A stretch of DNA of 64,000 bases from Linnemannia schmuckeri (taxonomy: Eukaryota; Mortierellomycota; Mortierellomycetes; Mortierellales; Mortierellaceae), in assembly GCA_029449235.1 (NCBI GenBank), contig JANATG010000010.1:1612001-1676000 (forward strand), written 5' to 3'. The notes beneath the pieces are model-generated. The model was given only the letters and a program-made list of their open reading frames with translations, was not told where the DNA came from and did not search any database. Positions 58,911-64,000 of the stretch are shown here, one piece after another; position 1 is the stretch's first letter, and each line of letters begins with the position of its first letter. The position numbers were made by a program, and so were the translations under genes.

Positions 58911-60628
58911 ATGTACCCTTTACCCCACTTTCATGTACTTCTTGCAACGACAACATCGCCTATCACTCCTCCCGCGGACGGCGCGCGCGCGACCCGTCCA
59001 TTATAGTCACCATTCTTTATTCGCTATTCCCCTTATACCATTCTTAGAATATACACATGGCTGCTTAGTTCCTTTCGATCGTCTCGGCTCCAGCCTTCCT
59101 TCTATCCCTACGTACTCTCGCTAGTATTTGTGAGCGCACCTAAAAACAAGGGTACCTTCCTTCTTGTTTGTTTTGCTTTGCTTTGCGTTCATTTCAGCCT
59201 TCCTTCTCCCATTACCCTCCTTTGCCCCTAGTGCTTAATTCCACTACTACTGTCATTTGTTTCGAGCAAACAGCAACGACACAACAGAGTAAACAAATGA
59301 CAAGAAAATTCGCCCTTTTGCCATCCGTCCACGCATGAGTAATATTTTGCTTCAGAGGATTATCCAACGCCATTGCCATCATCTGGTTGGCAGAATCCGA
59401 TGCAAACACCAGCGCGCAGCCCAAAAAATAAATAAAAGAGACAGTAGCCAAGGAGAGGAGAGCGTAGAGAGTCAGACATAATGGAAAAAAGAACAAAATA
59501 AAAAAAAAAAACGTGTAATGAGGGTATCCTGGTTTCTCTTGGCCTCTATTACTACCCCCACGAATAATCACACACTGTACAAGCACCCACTTTTTTTTAT
59601 TTTCCTTTGCTCCGTGTTATCTTTGTGCATCAAAGGCTCACAAGGATAATCATCACCTCGCATGATACCTTCTATTGCTATTCCGTTCATGTCGCATCAC
59701 ATCAAAGTGAACAGAAAACACATACAAAAAGTACCACCACCCTCTTGTCTGGAACTCCGAGTTTGTTGCTGTAGTGTCTAAAAGTATCACTCTTTGTAAG
59801 TGAGCATCTTGAGGGGAGAATGAAAAAAGAGTTGAAGAGAAAAGGACGCGTGTCCCTTATTCGCAACAGAAAGAATCTTTAGCACGACTCATCCGATCGA
59901 CTGACTCGTTATGCATGATTCTGCGCCACTCTTTATTTATCTTGTTCTTCTCTTGTCTGGACGAGATGACGATGAGAGAAGAAAGCCGCGTTGATTGAAT
60001 AATCAAGTTCAAGCTAAGCCTGTCAAGTGTCATGACATGTTCTCTACCATTTTTTTTCTTCTCCTACACAGACACACCAATTTCTTTCTTCTTTCTTTCT
60101 ATCTACCACCGGACCTAAGGAATAAGTAGAAGACGACGATGTAAATTTGTGATCTCCGGCCCGCAAGAAAAACAAACCGACCAACAATCATCCCTCTTCT
60201 CTCCCTCATTCCCTTCACGACACTTGTCATCAATTGGACACTGTCAATTTCTTATCATTCTAAATATTTATTATTATTTTTTTTTGCCTGGGCCACCCAC
60301 AACCCACATCATCGTCCCACCAAAACACAACGAGGGATGATATTCTAGACAGAGAAATTAACGACCATAAGTCTCCACAGAAAGATCGACTGGGTTCTTC
60401 TTTCAGCCAATGACTGGCATCACAACGAGAACATGTCAACCGACACTCGGACCCTCCCCCTTCTCTTCCTTCCCTCTTCCTTTCTCTCTCCCCTTCGGGT
60501 CCCCCGGTTCTCTCTCCTCGCCCTATTTAATCAGTTAGCAGGCAGCACCCGACAACACCGACTGACCGAACAAAATATATAAACAAATCATTTCTCTTAC
60601 CCTTTGCTTGCTTCAAACTGCGACAAGG

Positions 60629-60657
<29 letters not shown>
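60629..60657. repeat. A29 homopolymer
   Basis: Twenty-nine consecutive A in the gene-free block. Confidence 0.85.
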
Positions 60658-60659
<2 letters not shown>

Positions 60660-62087
60660 AAACGAATGACAAGAGGGGACATCATCTCACATCTCAGCCC
60701 TCTCCGGCCCTCACTCCCCAGACCAATCACTCTGCTCAAAATACAGCAACCTGTTGGAAATTAAGGTTCTGGCGACTGAAACAGGGCCACTCTCGATCAA
60801 GAGTCGTGTGCCCTCTTTTTTTACACCAAATTTGAAAGGTGAGTGGTTCCCGAGTTTGCCGACCTGGTTTTCAGCACTGCTAAAATGTCTGGGCAGTGCG
60901 AAAAATAATAATAAAAAAAACTATCAAAAAGATAGGGGTGGAGGAATGACGATGCACGAAAATGAGATAAAAATACGAGTTTCCTTTAATTGCTGCGAAG
61001 TCGAGTTGGACACTTCTATACACGCGTATCAATTGAACCGTGGACAAGCCTGCCGTTCACAAGGGAAATCTGAACGGGAAGAGTAATGGGACTGAAAAAA
61101 TGAGGTTGGTGTGTCTGTGTGAGGAGTGTGATGAGGCGAGATGAGGTGAGCGTAGGAGAATAAACATAGAGAAAAAAAAAAAGGTTGACGATCCGACCAA
61201 TCCGCCGCCGCCTTTCCTCTAATCACACATACACACACGGGGTCCTATCCTATTATCCTAGTCCAATCCCAGCTCTAACTCATTGCAACAGCCTAGGCCG
61301 CCCACCCGCCTCCCTGATCCTCGTCCTCATAACCCTATAAACAGCGAAAGGCATCGAGCCAACACAACCCTAAAGTTTTCCTGCATCCGTGAACAAAAAT
61401 ACCTGTATATATGCTTTTTCTTTCTCTGGAGTCGACTGCGATGAGCTGATGGGTAAAAAAGGGATGCCAAATCATTCCACTAGACAGAAGTTCGTATCCA
61501 GAGACTCCTATTTCTTTCCTCTGCTATTTTTTTATTTTGTCCTATTCTTCCTTATCATAGTCATATTTTTCCATGGATTTTTTTATTTTCGCACTTTAAC
61601 CGCCGCCGCAGTGTCTCCATTTTTCTCATTCGCCCTCTTTTTCTAACCGATCATGTCTTGCTCTTCTTCGTATCCATGGATCCATGAAGGGCTTCATGAA
61701 ACATAGAAGTACCTTCACCCACAGCGCGCGAAGCCGAAGAAACACCCTAACAAAAAAACAAAAAAAAAAACCAAAAAAAACGCGACATGTTGTGCAGGCG
61801 CGATAACCATGAATAATATTACACCTTGCATACAAAAAAAAAAAAGATACCAGAAGACCAATGAGAACCACATGGAACTAAAAAAAAAAAAGTGCGGAGA
61901 AAACATGCAAGTCGAGCCAAGGTATCATGCTTTTCATAAAGTCGCAGCTCTCTCCCTCTCTCTTACTCGCTCGCTCGCTCTATGTTTCTTCCTTCCCGCT
62001 TTTTCCTTTGCATTAGCTTAGTTTTTTTACCTGTGTGTGTGGTTTCTTCCTTGTCGTGGGTCGGTTGGCTGGTTGACTGGTTAGGTT

Positions 62088-62126
62088 GGGGAATGGGGAA
62101 TGGGGAATGGGGAATGGAGAATGGGG
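62088..62126 (+). repeat. GGGGAAT heptanucleotide repeat, G-quadruplex candidate
   Basis: Four GGGG runs at an exact 7-bp period (62088, 62095, 62102, 62109) separated by AAT, plus a degenerate fifth unit and another GGGG at 62123. This meets the usual four-run definition of an intramolecular G-quadruplex. Confidence 0.85.
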
Positions 62127-63196
62127 TCGGAGGAACAAATACCAATGGGCAGGGTAGCAGGTTAGCAGGCTACATCTTCTTTTGCGCCATGCAAGTTGAA
62201 GTTGTATATTTTTTTTCGTGAAACATTGACTGGTGGACAGGTATGTCCAAGTCTTATAGCGCACTCTAATAAACCCACAGTACAAATGTCAATGATGACA
62301 CCAAGTAGCGTTAACAGTACAGTTCAGAAAGGGAGTTTGAAAAACCAACGCCCATTGGGGAGAAACTGACATGCTTCTGCACGGTATAGAAGCGACAGTA
62401 TTCAGAAGTTAGGAACAAAGCGAGTTTGCAAGCAAAAAGCAATTCAATGTTTTTTATTGTTTTTGTAGGATGATGTTGTTACAACGGAAAAGAGGAGGAG
62501 GCGGCGGGTTTGGGGAGTTTTTTTTTACAGGTGTGATTAGAAAAAAAGTGACAAGCAGGTAGCAAGAAAGACAAGCAAACAAAGAAGGATTACAAGAGAA
62601 GCAAAAGAAGTAAGAAAGACTAGATCGCAAACAAAAGAGAACACATAAAATACAGAAACAAGAAAAGGAAAAAGAAACTGCAAGAAAAATCAACAAAGGG
62701 GGTATAATTTTTTTGGTTGTCGTGTGAGCAGGGTTGAGACGTGAACATGGTTCCCGGCAAAGGGACCAAATGTCAACGTTCGTATCCTGTATCGGCGATG
62801 AGGCTGGAGGACGTTTTAAGGATGAGTTGGTTTTTCCTGAGATCCTTTTTTTGGGGGGGTGGGTTGAAGGTTAATCGTGTTTGCGTATTTCGAAGAGTTC
62901 CTGTTGTTGGCGTCGAATGGTTTTATGATGTTTTTTGAGATGAAGGTAATTCGCAAGTTCGCCTACTGTTAATCCTGATGTAGCGTTGAAGGTTGTGTTT
63001 GTTGCCGTTGCTGTGATGTTTTTTGCTAGTTTCTGGTTTTGTTGGTTTGAGCCGCTTGTCCATTGTATGAGAGAAAGAGAGAAATTGCTTGTTGGTGGGT
63101 GTAGGTGAGCAGGAAAAAAGAAGGGTGATGGTTCAAAAAGGGAAAAAGAATCTCGCAAAGCTCGCGAAAGAGCAAAATCGACAGGAGGGAGACGCT

Positions 63197-64000
63197 TTAG
63201 CAAGACTCAACGGCGAAACGATTGTCGGTGACAGACATCTTGCCAAAGTCGCCCATGGCCTGGTGGTGACCAGCCTGGATCTCCTGGACACCCTGCAAGA
63301 AGGCAGCATAGTGGTGGTCAAACTCCTCGCCCTCGGGGAAGGACACGAGCTCGTCCTCGTCCTCCTCATCAGGATAGTAGTCGACACCCTCAACCATCTC
63401 AACAATTTCGTCATCGTCATTCTCGACATCCAGTTGCTGTTCAGAGGTAGAGGTCTCCTCCTGGTGTCCCCAATGAAGGCCCTTGAGGAATTGATCGACG
63501 CCTTGCCAGGCTTGAGGTTTGTTGGAGAGAACGAGGGTCTTGATCTTGTTCACGACAGCGTCCCAGGGCATGTTCTCTGTCTGGTTGAGTTGCAGGGTCG
63601 ACAGGATATCGATGTAGAGCTGGGTGTCTGCGTGGATGACCTGCAGCGCCTTGTCCAATGTCGACGACGTGAAACCTAATAATATCCAGCGCGTGTTAAT
63701 GATTGTTGTTGTTGTGATTGATTAGAATTCGAACATGAATGTTTTGCATATAGAATGTGAATGTGAGGGCATGCATGTGTGTATACGAAAATATAATAAT
63801 AATTACCCATGGAGTCAGAAGCCTCCTGCTCGGCAAAGACCTTCAAGATTTGAAGACGAGTGTTTTCGGGGAGGTGGGAGAGGAATGTTTGGAGGGACTG
63901 CATGACCTGGGTGTGGGAAGCAGAGGGGTTGTCGAGTTTGAGGGCGACGATGTAGTTTGAGAAGAGCTCGGTTGATTTGAGGATTTGCTGGACCTTGATG
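63197..64000 (-). CDS. Unrecognised protein, 3' part of a gene (partial)
   Basis: Two exons are visible on the minus strand: from the window edge (64000) to 63807, and 63675-63197. The junction SDSMG/FTSS is in phase 1 with donor GTAATT. The upstream end runs out of the window, so the start is unknown. The visible 225 or so residues are helical (QQILKSTELFSNYIVALKLD, TQVMQSLQTFLSHLPENTR, NKIKTLVLSNKPQAWQGVDQ), followed by an acidic stretch (VENDDDEIVEMVEG, PDEEDEDELV) and a C-terminal FDHHYAAFLQGVQEIQAG. The helical pairs could be HEAT/ARM-like repeats. I do not recognise the family and assign no function. Confidence 0.7.

Larger units (their letters stand above)
54791..63196. other. 8.4-kb block without a recognisable gene
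   Basis: Upstream of the IPT-ankyrin gene. The 54791-55320 part is C/T-rich in the minus sense, as expected for its leader; a GCTGTT-rich microsatellite follows at 55510-55600. The rest has low-complexity tracts, short open frames on both strands with no splice-linked chain, TATA-like sequences in plus orientation (TATTTAAT near 60523, TATAAA near 61336), an A29 tract (60629-60657), a 22-bp palindrome and a G-rich repeat. A minus-strand frame at 63203-62871 ends GELANYLHLKKHHKTIRR...IRKHD and might be part of an exon, but has no start or partner. Unannotated noncoding RNAs or a long regulatory region are possible. Confidence 0.5.

Noticed and set aside
62871..63203. Minus-strand frame ending GELANYLHLKKHHKTIRR...IRKHD
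   Set aside because: It looks partly coding, but it has no in-frame ATG, no clear acceptor and it begins only at the end of the neighbouring gene. Kept as a remark in the intergenic entry.

Overview
The window is ordinary nuclear sequence from a filamentous fungus. Protein content and gene style point to an early-diverging lineage such as Mortierellomycota (Mortierella/Linnemannia-like); that placement is an inference, not a search result. Genes carry several short spliceosomal introns (GTAAGT-like donors, YAG acceptors, mostly 50-400 nt). Pyrimidine-rich 5' leaders, long A/T homopolymers and Q/S/T-rich disordered protein tails are common. I see no rRNA, no convincing tRNA, no CRISPR array and no transposon ORF. 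I joined exons by hand, requiring phase agreement at every junction; 17 complete genes and one partial gene result.

Layout. 0.2-1.9 kb (-): FetA/STAR1-type soluble ABC ATPase. 3.2-6.0 kb (-): COPI-associated/Tvp15-type membrane protein with a long disordered tail. 9.1-11.9 kb (+): flavin amine (polyamine) oxidase. 14.5-16.8 kb (+): single-pass membrane protein with a disordered tail. 17.4-20.7 kb (+): CNNM/Mam3 DUF21-CBS protein. 22.5-24.4 kb (+): secreted kelch ectodomain protein with a C-terminal membrane anchor. 25.4-26.2 kb (-): Stc1-domain protein. 26.7-27.6 kb (-): NatB catalytic subunit Naa20. 28.2-29.8 kb (+): Spo7-like phosphatase regulatory subunit. 29.9-31.3 kb (-): 15-PGDH-like short-chain dehydrogenase. 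31.7-34.6 kb (-): universal stress protein. 36.3-39.2 kb (+): NET-domain protein. 39.8-41.7 kb (-): FIST-domain protein. 41.9-43.6 kb (+): Mediator subunit MED6. 43.7-46.2 kb (+): Ybp/ALF4/glomulin-family protein. 46.5-49.5 kb (+): F-box/LRR protein. 49.7-54.8 kb (-): Mga2/Spt23-like IPT-ankyrin regulator. 54.8-63.2 kb: about 8.4 kb without a recognisable gene. 63.2-64.0 kb (-): 3' part of an unrecognised gene that continues beyond the window.

The genes form no pathway or operon. There are loose themes: transcription and chromatin (Stc1, NET, MED6, Mga2-like) and membrane or lipid homeostasis (Spo7-like, Mga2-like, COPI-associated, 15-PGDH-like). I found no clearly new multi-gene system. The items I would look at first are the NET protein without bromodomains and its apparent 8-nt first coding exon, the Stc1-domain protein, the FetA/STAR1-like ATPase, the FIST protein with a presequence-like N-terminus, the Mga2-like factor without a membrane anchor and the large gene-free block upstream of it, plus a GC-AG intron and several cis elements.
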